Notes: generated from the letters alone by a model not told the origin. 64,000 nt of DNA from Sva-07 sp963793335 (GCA_963793335.1 CAWBZS010000020.1:59092-123091); one strand, 5' to 3'; positions 8,739 through 17,628 are shown, counted from the first letter of the stretch. Made by a program: numbers and translations.

Positions 8739-10079
8739 TCAGACCAAGCCGAGGGCGCACATGGCGGCGGCGACACGCTCGAAGCCGGCGATGTTTGCGC
8801 CGTTCGCCAGGTTGCCGGGCGAGCCGAATTCCTCGGCGTGATCGTGGCAGGTCCGATGGATGTTGGCCATGATCTCGGCCAGGCGTTGCTCGGTGTGATC
8901 GAAGGTCCACGAGTCGCGGCTGGCGTTCTGCTGCATTTCGAGGGCCGACGTCGCGACCCCGCCGGCGTTGGCGGCCTTGCCGGGGCCGAAGCCCACGACG
9001 GCCTCCTCGAACACGGCGACCGCCTCGGGAGTGCAGGGCATGTTGGCGCCTTCGGCAACGGCGATGCACCCGTTGCCGGCGAGCGTCCGTGCATCGCGTT
9101 CGGTGAGTTCGTTCTGTGTGGCGCAGGGCAGGGCCACGTGGCATCCGATGTCCCAGATGCTCGCATCCGCAGAGAACGTGGCGGTCGGAACGTGGTCGAG
9201 GTAGGCCGAGACGCGTTGGCGACGCTCGAGCTTGATCTCCTTGAGTACGTCGAGGCGAAGTCCATCGGGGTCGTGCAGGACCCCTGACGAATCGGAGCAC
9301 GCGACGACCACCGCGTTGCGGGCCTGGGCCTTCTCGATGGCATGGATCGCCACGTTGCCCGAACCCGACACCACCACGGTGCGCCCATCGAGCGAGGTGG
9401 CGCGAGCGCCGAGCATCTCCTCCACGAAGTACACGAGTCCGTACCCGGTTGCCTCGGTGCGCACCAGTGCGCCGCCCCACGCAGTGCCCTTGCCGGTCAG
9501 CACCCCGGACTCGTATCGGTTGGTGATGCGCTTGTACTGGCCGAACAGCCAGCCGATCTCGCGAACCCCCACGCCGATGTCGCCGGCGGGCACATCGGTC
9601 TGTTCGCCGAGGTGTCGGTACAGCTCCAGCATGAAGCTCTGGCAGAAGCGCATGATCTCGTCGTCGGACCGGCCCTTGGGGTCGAAGTCGGAACCGCCCT
9701 TGCCGCCGCCGATCGGCAGCCCGGTCAGCGCGTTCTTGAAGATCTGTTCGAACCCGAGGAACTTGACGATGCCGAGATCGACCGAGGGATGGAATCGGAG
9801 CCCGCCCTTGTACGGGCCGAGCGCGCTGTTGAACTCCACTCGCATCCCGCGGTTGATGTGGATCTCGCCGCTGTCGTCGCGCCACGGAACCCGGAAGATG
9901 ATCTGACGCTCGGGCTCACAGATGCGCTGGATGATCTTCTGCTCCGCGTACTCGGGGTGCTTCTCGATCACCGGCCCGAGCGATTCGAGTACCTCACGGA
10001 CGGCTTGGTGGAACTCGAGTTCGCCCTCGTTGCGCCGGATGATGTCGTCGAGAATCGGTTGCAGTGCTGCGGTGATCAT
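8739..10079 (-). CDS. gdhA: NADP-type glutamate dehydrogenase
   Basis: 446 residues, the usual length of hexameric bacterial glutamate dehydrogenase, catalysing reductive amination of 2-oxoglutarate. Substrate-site segments GPYKGGLRFHP and LPIGGGKGGSDFDPKG carry the catalytic lysines, and the Rossmann motif SGSGNVA starts the cofactor domain. The catalytic aspartate lies in PAGDIGVG. ATG at 10079 overlaps the stop of the upstream flavoprotein gene in an ATGA arrangement, so the two are translationally coupled. It ends close to a convergent ATPase gene. Assignment is firm; NADPH preference is inferred from family resemblance. Confidence 0.95.
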   Translation of the reverse strand: MITAALQPILDDIIRRNEGELEFHQAVREVLESLGPVIEKHPEYAEQKIIQRICEPERQIIFRVPWRDDSGEIHINRGMRVEFNSALGPYKGGLRFHPSVDLGIVKFLGFEQIFKNALTGLPIGGGKGGSDFDPKGRSDDEIMRFCQSFMLELYRHLGEQTDVPAGDIGVGVREIGWLFGQYKRITNRYESGVLTGKGTAWGGALVRTEATGYGLVYFVEEMLGARATSLDGRTVVVSGSGNVAIHAIEKAQARNAVVVACSDSSGVLHDPDGLRLDVLKEIKLERRQRVSAYLDHVPTATFSADASIWDIGCHVALPCATQNELTERDARTLAGNGCIAVAEGANMPCTPEAVAVFEEAVVGFGPGKAANAGGVATSALEMQQNASRDSWTFDHTEQRLAEIMANIHRTCHDHAEEFGSPGNLANGANIAGFERVAAAMCALGLV

Positions 10080-10903
10080 GTGGCTGAGCGTCCTTGCTTC
10101 CAGTAGCCACGGGCGGTGACGTTGCGACGCGACCGCCCACGGGTGTCGAACAGATGTGTACGGAGACGCTGCACGGCGGCGGCTTCACCGGCGACCCACA
10201 CCGCATCGGGGAGCGCGGCCAGCGCCTCGACCGCCGCCACCAGCGAGGAGCCGGGGGCGGCGTCGGCGTCGGCGTCGTGCCACGAGATGGTGGCGTTCGG
10301 ATGGTGGGGAAGGTCGAATCGAGCGGACGGGTCGGCGATCTCGACGTACACGTCGATTCGGTGGGCCGGATCGATCCATTCGAGGAGTTGCCCGATCGCC
10401 GGGATCGCGGACTCGTCGCCTGCGAGGAGGAACGACGTTGCGGATGGATCGAGCGGTTCGCTGCGCCCTGGCCCGGAGATCGCCACCTCGTCGCCCACCG
10501 TTGCTCGCCGAGCCCAGTCGGTGGCGGCACCGTGGTCGTGGAGCGCCACGTCGAGCGTGAGTTCGAGCTGGACGGGGTCGAAGTACCGAGGGGTGAACGT
10601 CCGGATGGGTGCGCGATCGCCGTTCGCGAGTTCGAACTGGTTGCCGGTCCATGTCGGCATCTCGATCTCGTCGCGCCCCGGTGGGGGCAGGAGCAGTCGC
10701 ACGCTCGATGCCGGCGATTCGAGGGTGAAGCCGGCGAGTTCGTCACCGCCGAGCACGATGCGCAGCATCCTCGGGCTCAACGAGTCGATCGACCGGATGC
10801 GGAGGCGCCGGAAGTGCGGTGGCTCACGACGAACCCGCGGTGTCGTGACCGCGGCGTCGTCGGTCGGGCCGGTGGTGCCGGTGGTGGCGTCGCTCGAGGT
10901 CAC
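10076..10903 (-). CDS. Siderophore-interacting protein family (ViuB-like) ferric reductase
   Basis: About 275 residues from a GTG at 10903; no convincing ribosome-binding site marks the start. Family signatures: flavin motif RTFTPRY, the SGPGR loop, LAGDESAIPAI at the NAD(P)H side, VWVAGEA, and the terminal ARGYWKQG. Such proteins use NAD(P)H and FAD to reduce ferric siderophores in the cytoplasm. No siderophore transporter is adjacent; instead the gene is coupled to glutamate dehydrogenase. A degraded fragment matching its N-terminal codons recurs at about 14130-14240 (see the duplication). Divergent from the broken FGE gene. Confidence 0.85.
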   Translation of the reverse strand: MTSSDATTGTTGPTDDAAVTTPRVRREPPHFRRLRIRSIDSLSPRMLRIVLGGDELAGFTLESPASSVRLLLPPPGRDEIEMPTWTGNQFELANGDRAPIRTFTPRYFDPVQLELTLDVALHDHGAATDWARRATVGDEVAISGPGRSEPLDPSATSFLLAGDESAIPAIGQLLEWIDPAHRIDVYVEIADPSARFDLPHHPNATISWHDADADAAPGSSLVAAVEALAALPDAVWVAGEAAAVQRLRTHLFDTRGRSRRNVTARGYWKQGRSAT

Positions 10904-11010
10904 CCGACCATGTTGGCATCGACATCGGGCAGCGCCTCGCCGAGTGACTATCAATCCGTCCGACATCCAGGAGATCTTCGATGGGGACTGCGGGATGCGA
11001 GCATGTGCCG

Positions 11011-11958
11011 ATGAGCGCTGTCGAACCTGAACCCGCAGGCGGATGTTGCGCACCGACACGGAGCGAATCGGCATCGTCGGCGCCGGCAGCGTGACCACAT
11101 CGAGGGCGCGCACATCATCGATCACGACTTCGTCGATCTTCCCGGCGGACCGTTCATCATGGGCAGCGATGAGCCCACCCCATTCCCCGCCGACGGCGAG
11201 GGCCCGACCCGAACCGTCGAGGTCGCGCCGTTTCGGATCAGCCCGTACGCGGTGACCAACGCCCGGTTCGCCGCGGTTCGTCGAGGCCACCGGCCACGTC
11301 ACCGAGGCCGAGCGGTTCGAGTGGTCGTTCGTGTTCCATCTCCTCCTGCCCGACGACTTCGAGCCGACGCGTGCGATCCAGGGAGCTCCGTGGTGGCGGC
11401 AGGTGTACGGCGCCGACTGGCGACATCCCGCGGGTCCGCAGTCGAGCCTCGACGACCTCGGCGACCATCCGGTCGTGCACGTCTCCTGGAATGATGCAGC
11501 GGCGTACTGCGCCTGGGCGGGGGTCAGGCTGCCCACCGAGGCCGAGTGGGAGTATGCCGCGCGCGGCGGGTTGGTGCAGCAGTCGTTCGCGTGGGGCGCC
11601 GAGTTCGCGCCCGGTGGTCGAACGATGTGCAACATCTTCGAGGGCGACTTCCCCACGAACAACACCGCCGACGACGGCTACGTCGCGACGGCTCCCGTCG
11701 ATGCGTTCGACCCGAACGGCTACGGGTTGTTCAACGTGGCCGGCAACGTCTGGGAGTGGTGCCAGGACCGGTTCACGACGCCGCGCCGGTCCCGCCGACC
11801 CCGCTGCCGACGCAACGAGGGTGATCCGTGGTGGCTCGTACCTGTGCCACGACTCGTACTGCAACCGCTACCGGGTGGCGGCGCGGACGTCGAACACGAT
11901 CGACTCCACCACCGGCAACATGGGGTTCCGGGTCGCCAGCGACGCCGTCAGGTCGTAA
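11011..11958 (+). pseudogene. Formylglycine-generating enzyme, frameshifted three times
   Basis: Pieces of one protein lie in successive frames: an N-terminus with the Cys-Cys motif typical of actinobacterial FGE from ATG 11011, then FVDLPGGPFIMGSD from about 11090, then FVEATGHVTEAE from about 11275, then IRGGSYLCHDSYCNRYR from about 11784. All shifts are +1 and none of the pieces contains an in-frame stop. The catalytic copper-binding cysteines of genuine FGE (CHDSYC, bases 11845-11862) are preserved, so this was or is a sulfatase-activating FGE rather than a general FGE-fold protein. Removing one base at each of three points would restore the frame. Either recent decay or insertion-type sequence error. 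No sulfatase gene is in the window. Confidence 0.85.
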
Positions 11959-11983
11959 CGGGATCGGTCCCGGGTCGAGGCGG

Positions 11984-13090
11984 TCAGGTTCGAGCGGGTG
12001 TCCGACCGGACACCGCCCCGACCAGTTCGCCATCGGAGCGCCACACGGTGGCGTCGATCAGGTAGTGGTGCAGGTTGAGGAACACGAACAGCGCGAGCAG
12101 CCAGGTCGCCGGTTCGATCTCGACGGGAATCAGGCGCTGGAGCAGGGGGGAGGCGTAGCGGGTGAGGAACAGCCCGGCGCACGCTGCCGCGACGAAGATC
12201 TGGAGCAGTTCCCACTGCTCGCGGCGCGAGGTGGGGGCGCTGTAGCCATTCAGTGCGTGTTGAGCCCGGTAGCAGCACGCCACGTACTGCAGTGCGTGGA
12301 ACGCGGGCAGCATGATCACCGCCGCGTAGAGGCCGGGGATCCACCCCACCCACATCACCGCAGCCATCAACGGTGCCACCACCGTGGCAGGCGGCAGACG
12401 GTGCTGGCGGGCTGATGCTCGGGCGAGTACGCCGACGAGGAAGGCAATGGTGACGACCACGACAATCGCTCGCGCGGATGTCGACAGCGAGGGCACGAGG
12501 TCGGCTCGGATCGTGAAACCGTCGACGTCGGCGATCGTGCGCCCGGTGGCATACGACGCAACCGACAGCCCCCAGAGCGGGTAGAGCCCGTAGCGGATCG
12601 CCAGTGCCTCACGCGAGGTGAGCCTGAAACCGGCGAACCCGGCCGCGAGGCGCACGACACCGTAGGTCTGCTTGATGTAGTGCCACATCGTGAGCAGGAA
12701 GACGATCGTGACGCTGGAGCGCAACACGTCGACCGCGGTCGTCGAGCCAGCGATCGCCCCGACGACACCGGCAGCGATGAGTGCGAACAACAGCACGGGC
12801 CCGTAGAGCAGCGCGATCGGGTGACGCCTGATCGACGCGCCGCGGTCGTGGTAGGCGAGCCGGTACGACATGGCGAAGTGCATCGCGCCGACACCGGCCG
12901 CACCCCACACCAACCACGATCCGGTCGGGAAGTCGCGCCCGGCGGCATCCGAGATCACCAGTACCACCCACGCGACGACCGCCACCCAGCCGAGCGCCCA
13001 GGCGTCGAGACGGGGCGTCAGCAGTGCTCGTCGGCGTGCATCGCCTCGCCCGGAGGTCGACTGCGCGTCGGGAGTGATCGCCAGCGACAT
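11984..13090 (-). CDS. Polytopic membrane protein with conserved-looking histidine motifs (copy A, intact)
   Basis: 368 residues with about nine hydrophobic segments. Histidine-containing motifs sit at membrane edges: MHFAMSYRLAYH (about residues 65-77), MWHYIKQTYG, PAFHALQYVACC and LHHYLIDATVWR near the C-terminus. The pattern suggests a membrane metal-binding enzyme or cofactor carrier, but I do not recognise a characterised family. ATG at 13090. It is divergent from the surface-protein gene copy A (78 bp between starts), the same arrangement as in copy B. Copy B of this gene (14235-14929) is destroyed by deletions, so this is the only complete one in the window. Confidence 0.75.
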   Translation of the reverse strand: MSLAITPDAQSTSGRGDARRRALLTPRLDAWALGWVAVVAWVVLVISDAAGRDFPTGSWLVWGAAGVGAMHFAMSYRLAYHDRGASIRRHPIALLYGPVLLFALIAAGVVGAIAGSTTAVDVLRSSVTIVFLLTMWHYIKQTYGVVRLAAGFAGFRLTSREALAIRYGLYPLWGLSVASYATGRTIADVDGFTIRADLVPSLSTSARAIVVVVTIAFLVGVLARASARQHRLPPATVVAPLMAAVMWVGWIPGLYAAVIMLPAFHALQYVACCYRAQHALNGYSAPTSRREQWELLQIFVAAACAGLFLTRYASPLLQRLIPVEIEPATWLLALFVFLNLHHYLIDATVWRSDGELVGAVSGRTPART

Positions 13091-13168
13091 CCACGGAAAG
13101 CTATCCGACGACGCCTCGCCCGTTGGAACGGTGGCGCGCCGGTGGTGCGTAGGTCTAGTGTGCTCCGA

Positions 13169-13820
13169 ATGCGCAAAGTCTCTCTGGCGGTCATCGCCTC
13201 GTTCGCTGCCCTTGCGATCACCACGTCCGTGACCGGAGGCGCCTTCGACGTCGGCGGCCAAGGAAACGACAACGTGGGCGAGATCACGATCACGAAGCAG
13301 ATCAGCGGGTGACCAGACCCCGCCGGCGCAGTGGGAGTTCACGATCACGAGCGAGAACTGTGGCGACTCGATCGTCGGGCCCGGCGGCGGGCTGTCGTCG
13401 ACCACGGTCACCATCGACGGCAGCGGAGGCTCGGCGACCGTCAGGGCGCAGGATTTCCAGAGGTCGTGGAATCGGTGCTGACATCCAGTGTACGTACGGG
13501 GTCGTCGGAGACCCCGGTCGACGGATGGACGGCCTCGCCCGAGGCGTACACCAGCGTCGTCGTGGGGGAGACCGCGGGCTTCGTCAACAGGTCGGAGACC
13601 ACGCACCAGCACCACCTCGACCACCAGCACCACCTCGACGTCGGTCGCACCCACCACGTCGGGCGACGAGACCCCGACGACCGTGGCGGTCACCACTGCG
13701 GCGCCGCAGCTGCCGGATACCGGCTCGGACTCGAACACGCAGCTCGCGCTGATCGCCGGAGCGGTCCTGCTTGCGGGTATCGCTGCCACCATGGCATCGC
13801 GCCGGCGTCCTGTCTCCTGA
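13169..13820 (+). pseudogene. LPxTG surface protein with DUF5979-like domain, copy A, frameshifted
   Basis: Close relative of the intact gene at 15005-15793. It starts with the signal sequence MRKVSLAVIASF at ATG 13169 (TAGTGT box 7 bases upstream). Reading then needs shifts at about 13310, two between 13455 and 13515, and one near 13580-13605 to follow the same protein as copy B. The C-terminus keeps a sorting signal QLPDTGSDSN, hydrophobic helix and RRRPVS tail. The Ser-rich stalk of copy B is replaced by a short Thr/Ser stretch. All net shifts are in the +1 direction. As read, the first frame gives only about 47 residues. Confidence 0.8.
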
Positions 13821-13908
13821 TTGCAGGCCATCGCGCGGTTCGGTGACAGCGTCCTGTACCGGCGCGATCAGGTCGCGGCAGGATGATCGAGATGACCTCG
13901 CCGACTGA

Positions 13909-14132
13909 CAGTGAGAATGTGGAGTGTGATCCTGCGGTCGCCGGGTCGGACTCTTCGAGTGAGTGTTCATCGTTGGTGACGTGAACGCGATTCGTCGACC
14001 CGGTGGCCGCAGGTTCGCTTCGGCACACGCATGTGTTCGAGCGGAACGTGACCTCAGAGGAGCCTGCACTCAGCGGAGCCTGCACGAACGACGGCTGGCT
14101 GTCTCGAGCTGCAGTGCTGGCTTGTCGGGCGC
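13909..14132. other. Non-coding remnant between the two duplicated blocks
   Basis: About 220 bases without a credible gene. It begins where copy A diverges from copy B inside the methyltransferase start and runs into the SIP-gene fragment. A short direct repeat GGAGCCTGCAC occurs near 14057 and 14078. I see no promoter or mobile-element end here; it is probably decayed filler from the duplication. Confidence 0.5.
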
Positions 14133-14240
14133 GAAGCCCTGGAGTTCGTCGCCACCGAGCACGATGCGCAGCATCCGCTCACTCAACGCATCGACCGACC
14201 GCACCTGGAGGCGACGGAAGGTCGGCGGCGCCAGTCACGT
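14130..14240 (-). pseudogene. Fragment of a siderophore-interacting protein gene
   Basis: On the minus strand this stretch reads FRRLQVRSVDALSERMLRI, almost the same as FRRLRIRSIDSLSPRMLRI of the intact gene at 10076-10903. Only about 35-40 codons of the N-terminal flavin domain remain; the rest, and the FGE gene that would follow by comparison with copy A, are absent. It directly abuts the end of the truncated membrane gene copy B, which marks a deletion join near 14240. Confidence 0.8.
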
Positions 14241-14929
14241 TCGCTGTGGTGCTCGACCGGACACTGCGCGGACCAGTTCGCCGTCGGATCGGCACACGGT
14301 GGCGTCGATCAGGTAGTGGTGGAGGTTGAGGAACACGAACAGTGCGAGTAGCCATGTTGCCGGTTCGATCTCGACGGGAATCACGCGTTGGAGCAGCGTG
14401 GAGGCGTAGCGGATGAGGAACAGCCCGGCGCATGCCGCGGCGACGAAGATCTGGAGCAGTTCCCACTGTTCGCGGCGCGAGGTCGGGGCGCTGTAGCCGT
14501 TGAGCGCGTGTTCGGCCCGGTAGCAGCATCGTGAGCAGGAACACGATCGTGACGCTGGAGCGCAACGCGTCGGCCGCAGTCGTCGAGCCGGCGATCGCCC
14601 CGACGACACCGACAGCGATGAGGGCGAACAGCAGCACGGGGCCGTACAGCAGCGCAATCGGATGGCGCCTGATCGATGCGCCGCGGTCGTGGTAGGCGAG
14701 CCGGTAGGACATGGCGAAGTGCATCGCGCCGACCCCGGCAGCTCCCCAGATCAACCACGATCCGGTCGGGAACTCGCGTCCGGCAGCGTCGGAGACCATC
14801 AGCACGACCCACGCGATCACGGCGACCCATCCGAGCGCCCATGCGTCGAGCCCGGGCGTCAGCAACGCTCGGCGGGGCGCAGTGCCGCGGCCCGGTGTCG
14901 ACTGGGCATCAGGAGGTCGCCAGCGACAT
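14235..14929 (-). pseudogene. Polytopic His-motif membrane protein, copy B, deleted
   Basis: Copy of the 11984-13090 gene with two lesions. Near the start a loss of two bases relative to copy A stops the frame after six codons (MSLATS). At 14527/14528 the sequence jumps from the FLLTM region straight to CCYRAEHALNG, lacking 410 bases that are present in copy A (12278-12687); 410 is not a multiple of three, so the frame is lost again. The middle membrane segments with the WHYIKQ and FHALQY motifs are gone. Clearly non-functional; divergent from the intact surface gene copy B. Confidence 0.88.
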
Positions 14930-15004
14930 GATCGCGATGGTATCCACGGTCATCGACGGCGTCGACTGTTGCGTTGGGCGGCCAGGTCTGCCTACTGTCT
15001 TCCG

Positions 15005-15793
15005 ATGCGCAAGATCTCCCTGGCCGTGATCGGCTCGTTCGCGGCTGTTGTCCTCGCCACGTCGGTATCTGGCGGCGGCACCTTCGAGGTCGGGGGAAAC
15101 GGGCAAGTGGCCAACTTGACCATCGTCAAGGAGGTCAACGGCGACACCACCGGGCTCGATCCGTGGGAGTTTTCGATCGTCAGCGAAAACTGTGGCCCAA
15201 CGATTGCGGGGCCGGGCGGCGGGGTGTCGTCCCTCACCGTCACGATTCCTGCGGGCGGCGGTTCGACATCTGTGATGGCGCAACGGTTCGTTACCGCAAT
15301 CGGCGTGCCCGAGTCGTGTACCTACCGTGTATCGGAGACGCCGGTCGACGGCTGGGATACCGAACGTGGCACCTTCGGGGGCGTCTCGGTGCCGGGCACG
15401 GTGACGTTCGTCAACACCGCCGACACGACCAGCAGTTCGTCGTCGAGCAGTTCGTCGTCGAGCAGTTCGTCGTCGAGCACGACGTCGACCTCGGTGGCAT
15501 CGGAACCGACGGCCACCGTCGACGACAGCAACACCGCCGACACGACCAGCAGTTCTTCGTCGAGCAGTTCGTCGTCGAGCAGTTCGTCGTCGAGCACGAC
15601 GTCGACCTCGGTGGCATCGGAACCGACGGCCACCGTCGACGACAGCACAACGACGGTTGTTGCAACAACGGCGCAGCCGCAGCTGCCGGCAACCGGATCG
15701 GACTCGAACACGCAGCTCGCGCTGGTTGCCGGATCGGTCTTGCTCGCAGGCATCGCTGCCACCATGGCATCCCGCCGGCGTCCTGCCTCCTGA
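15005..15793 (+). CDS. LPxTG-anchored surface protein with DUF5979-like domain (copy B, intact)
   Basis: 262 residues. Signal peptide at residues 1-25 (MRKISLAVIGSF...), then an immunoglobulin-like domain resembling DUF5979 with a Cys pair (SENCGP and ESCTYR) in about residues 35-135. A Ser-rich stalk made of two 39-residue tandem units follows, then a sorting signal QLPATGSDSN, a hydrophobic helix and the basic tail SRRRPAS. It should be secreted and covalently attached to the wall by a sortase; no sortase is in the window. The box TACTGT ends 6 bases before ATG 15005, suggesting a leaderless transcript. Divergent from the wrecked membrane gene copy B. Confidence 0.88.
   Translation: MRKISLAVIGSFAAVVLATSVSGGGTFEVGGNGQVANLTIVKEVNGDTTGLDPWEFSIVSENCGPTIAGPGGGVSSLTVTIPAGGGSTSVMAQRFVTAIGVPESCTYRVSETPVDGWDTERGTFGGVSVPGTVTFVNTADTTSSSSSSSSSSSSSSSSTTSTSVASEPTATVDDSNTADTTSSSSSSSSSSSSSSSSTTSTSVASEPTATVDDSTTTVVATTAQPQLPATGSDSNTQLALVAGSVLLAGIAATMASRRRPAS
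15413..15646. repeat. 117-bp tandem repeat, two units, in the surface-protein stalk
   Basis: Units start at 15413 and 15530; each is 117 bases (39 codons), so the repeat keeps the frame. I see essentially one mismatch (TTCGTCG versus TTCTTCG). Inside each unit a TCGTCGAGCAGT motif is itself repeated. Units encode NTADTT, a run of serines, and TSVASEPTATVDDS. The near identity implies recent expansion; stalk length could vary between strains. Confidence 0.9.
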
Positions 15794-15955
15794 TCGCAGG
15801 CCATTGCGCGGTTCGGTGACAGCGTCCTGTGCCGGCGCGATCAGGCCGCGGCAGGATGATCACCATGACCGCGCCGACTGACGTCGCTCGCTTCCACGCG
15901 GGAGTACGACGCGCACCCTGACGATCGCGTCCGTCTGTTCGGTGCGATCGCCGAG

Positions 15956-16513
15956 GTGGTGCCGGCGACGGCACGCGCCCTGTATCCAGGCAGTTACGTC
16001 GACATCGCCCCGTCGGTCTGGTTCGACCATGTCACGTACGTCGACGTCGACAAGCGGGCCCCGAAGTTCTTCGGTGAGGCCGCCGCCGTCGAAGAACTCG
16101 TCGACGCCAAACGAACGGCACTCGACCTGCCGGATCGACCAACTTCGATCACGTTCCACCACCTCGACTACCAGACGCCGTTGCCCGAGCCCGCGGAATC
16201 GTTCGATCTGCTGGTGTCGCTGTACGCCGGGTTCATCTCCGAGTACTGCACCGAGCACCTCCGACGGGGCGGGGCCCTCCTCGTGAATCCCAGCCACGGC
16301 GATGCCGCGATGGCGTCGATCGACCCTCGCTACGAACTCGCCGGCGTGGTCGTCAGCGACGCTCGCGGCTACCGGGTCAGCAGCGTCGACCTCGACACGT
16401 ACCTCCTGGCCAAGAAGCCCGACGCGGTCACCGTCGATTCGCTGCATCGCAGTGGTCGCGGCATCGTGTACACCCGTTCGCCGTTCGCCTACCTGTTCAC
16501 CCGAGTCCGTTGA
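15956..16513 (+). CDS. Class I methyltransferase-like protein, N-terminus out of frame
   Basis: 185 residues from GTG 15956. A Rossmann-type start LYPGSYVDIAPSVWF with an acidic strand end VTYVDVD, and later FDLLVSLYAGF, suggest a SAM-dependent methyltransferase fold, though not a characterised subgroup. Codons upstream in this frame (REYDAHPDDRVRLFGAI) look genuine but have no start codon; a proper start, ATG 15865 (MTAPTDVARFHA), is in the preceding frame. A +1 shift near 15890-15900, possibly loss of one TCCACGCG repeat, separates them. The gene may therefore be damaged or use GTG 15956. It lies just ahead of the flavin oxidoreductase and DinB genes. Confidence 0.6.
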   Translation: MVPATARALYPGSYVDIAPSVWFDHVTYVDVDKRAPKFFGEAAAVEELVDAKRTALDLPDRPTSITFHHLDYQTPLPEPAESFDLLVSLYAGFISEYCTEHLRRGGALLVNPSHGDAAMASIDPRYELAGVVVSDARGYRVSSVDLDTYLLAKKPDAVTVDSLHRSGRGIVYTRSPFAYLFTRVR

Positions 16514-16532
16514 CAGTCACCGCCGGCGCTCG

Positions 16533-17628
16533 ATGACCGAGTTCGATGTCGTGGTCGTCGGTGGCGGGATCAGTGGGCTTGCCGTAGCTGACGGTCTCAC
16601 CGCTGCCGGCCTGAGCGTCACGGTGCTCGAAGCCGGCGAACGCGTTGGCGGTCGGATGATGTCGCAGCCGGTTCCGGGCGGCGACGCCGACCTCGGTGCA
16701 ACGTGGTTCTGGCCGGGTGAGCGGCGCATCGGCGCACTGGTGGATCGTCTGGGGATCCCGATCCATCGACAATGGAGCGACGGCGACACGTTGATCTCGG
16801 CGAACGGCCGGACGCGCCGCGGTGCCGTGGCAGGCGCCCCCGGCCTGGCGATTCAGCAATGGTGCGAGTGCCGTACCCGACGCGTTGGCGGGCCGGCTGC
16901 CGGAGGGAGTCGTGCAGTTGGGTTGTCCGGTGGAACGCATCGAGCGCACCGCCGATGGAGTCGAGGTGCATCTCAGCGATCGAGTGGTGTCGGCGAGGCA
17001 TGCGGTCGTGGCGCTGCCACCGTCGCTCGCCGTCGCAGCCGGTCTGGTCGCCCGCGACGACCTCGACCCCGATCTCGCCGCGGTGGCGTCCACGATCCCT
17101 GTCTGGATGGGCGCCACCGTGAAGGCGGTGGCGGTGTACGGCGAGCCGTTCTGGCGCACCGCGGGGCTCTCCGGTCAGGCGAGCTGCGCCGAGGGCCCGC
17201 TGCACGAGATCCACGACATGAGTGGGCCCGAGGGTCACCCGGCGATGCTGTTCGGCTTCGGCCAGTCCGGACCGGGACGTGCTGACCTGACCCCGAGCGT
17301 CGTCACCGATCAGCTCACGGCGCTGTTCGGGCCGCATGCAGCCGCACCGGTCGATGTGATGATCCGTGACTGGCGGCGAGCGCCTCGCACCACACCCCTG
17401 TCGGGGCAGCCGAGTCAGCGCTACGACCTGTTCGGATCGCCGGTCCTTCAACGGCCGACGTGGGGTGGTCGGCTGTACTGGACATCGACCGAAACGTCCA
17501 CCGACGCCCCTGGTCACATCGAGGGAGCCTTGGCAGCCGCCGAGCGAACCGTTCAGTCGATCACCGCCAACCCAACCGCCAACACGACCGGTCACATCAC
17601 CAGCAACCGAATCGAGCCGACGCCATGA
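16533..17628 (+). pseudogene. Flavin amine oxidase-like oxidoreductase, one frameshift
   Basis: From ATG 16533 the protein starts with the FAD motif VVVVGGGISGLAVADGL and LEAGERVGGRM, typical of the monoamine oxidase/phytoene desaturase superfamily. The frame is lost at a run of five C residues (16837-16841). Removing one C joins RRGAVAGAPA to WRFSNGASAVPDALAGRLP and restores the rest, about 360 residues ending with the C-terminal FAD contact region (TSTETSTDAPGHIEGAL). The stop overlaps the DinB start as ATGA, implying that the genes were expressed together. The homopolymer site makes a sequencing error or a phase-variable tract possible. Confidence 0.8.

Larger units (their letters stand above)
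11984..13908. repeat. Segmental duplication, copy A
   Basis: Direct copy of 14235-15883 in the same order and orientation: minus-strand membrane gene, divergent LPxTG surface gene, then about 110 bp with a common sequence up to the first codons of the methyltransferase-like gene. Identity ends abruptly after the shared CCGACTGAC at about 13908/15883. Copy A keeps the complete membrane gene but has a multiply frameshifted surface gene. A SIP-gene segment (about 10717-10835, matched at 14130-14240) shows that the original duplicated unit extended further left. Confidence 0.8.
14235..15883. repeat. Segmental duplication, copy B
   Basis: Second copy of 11984-13908. It carries the deleted membrane gene, the intact LPxTG surface gene and the start of the methyltransferase-like gene. 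Relative to copy A it has a 410-bp deletion in the membrane gene and an extra 117-bp tandem unit in the surface gene. Copies are diverged by scattered substitutions, so the duplication is not brand new. Confidence 0.8.
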
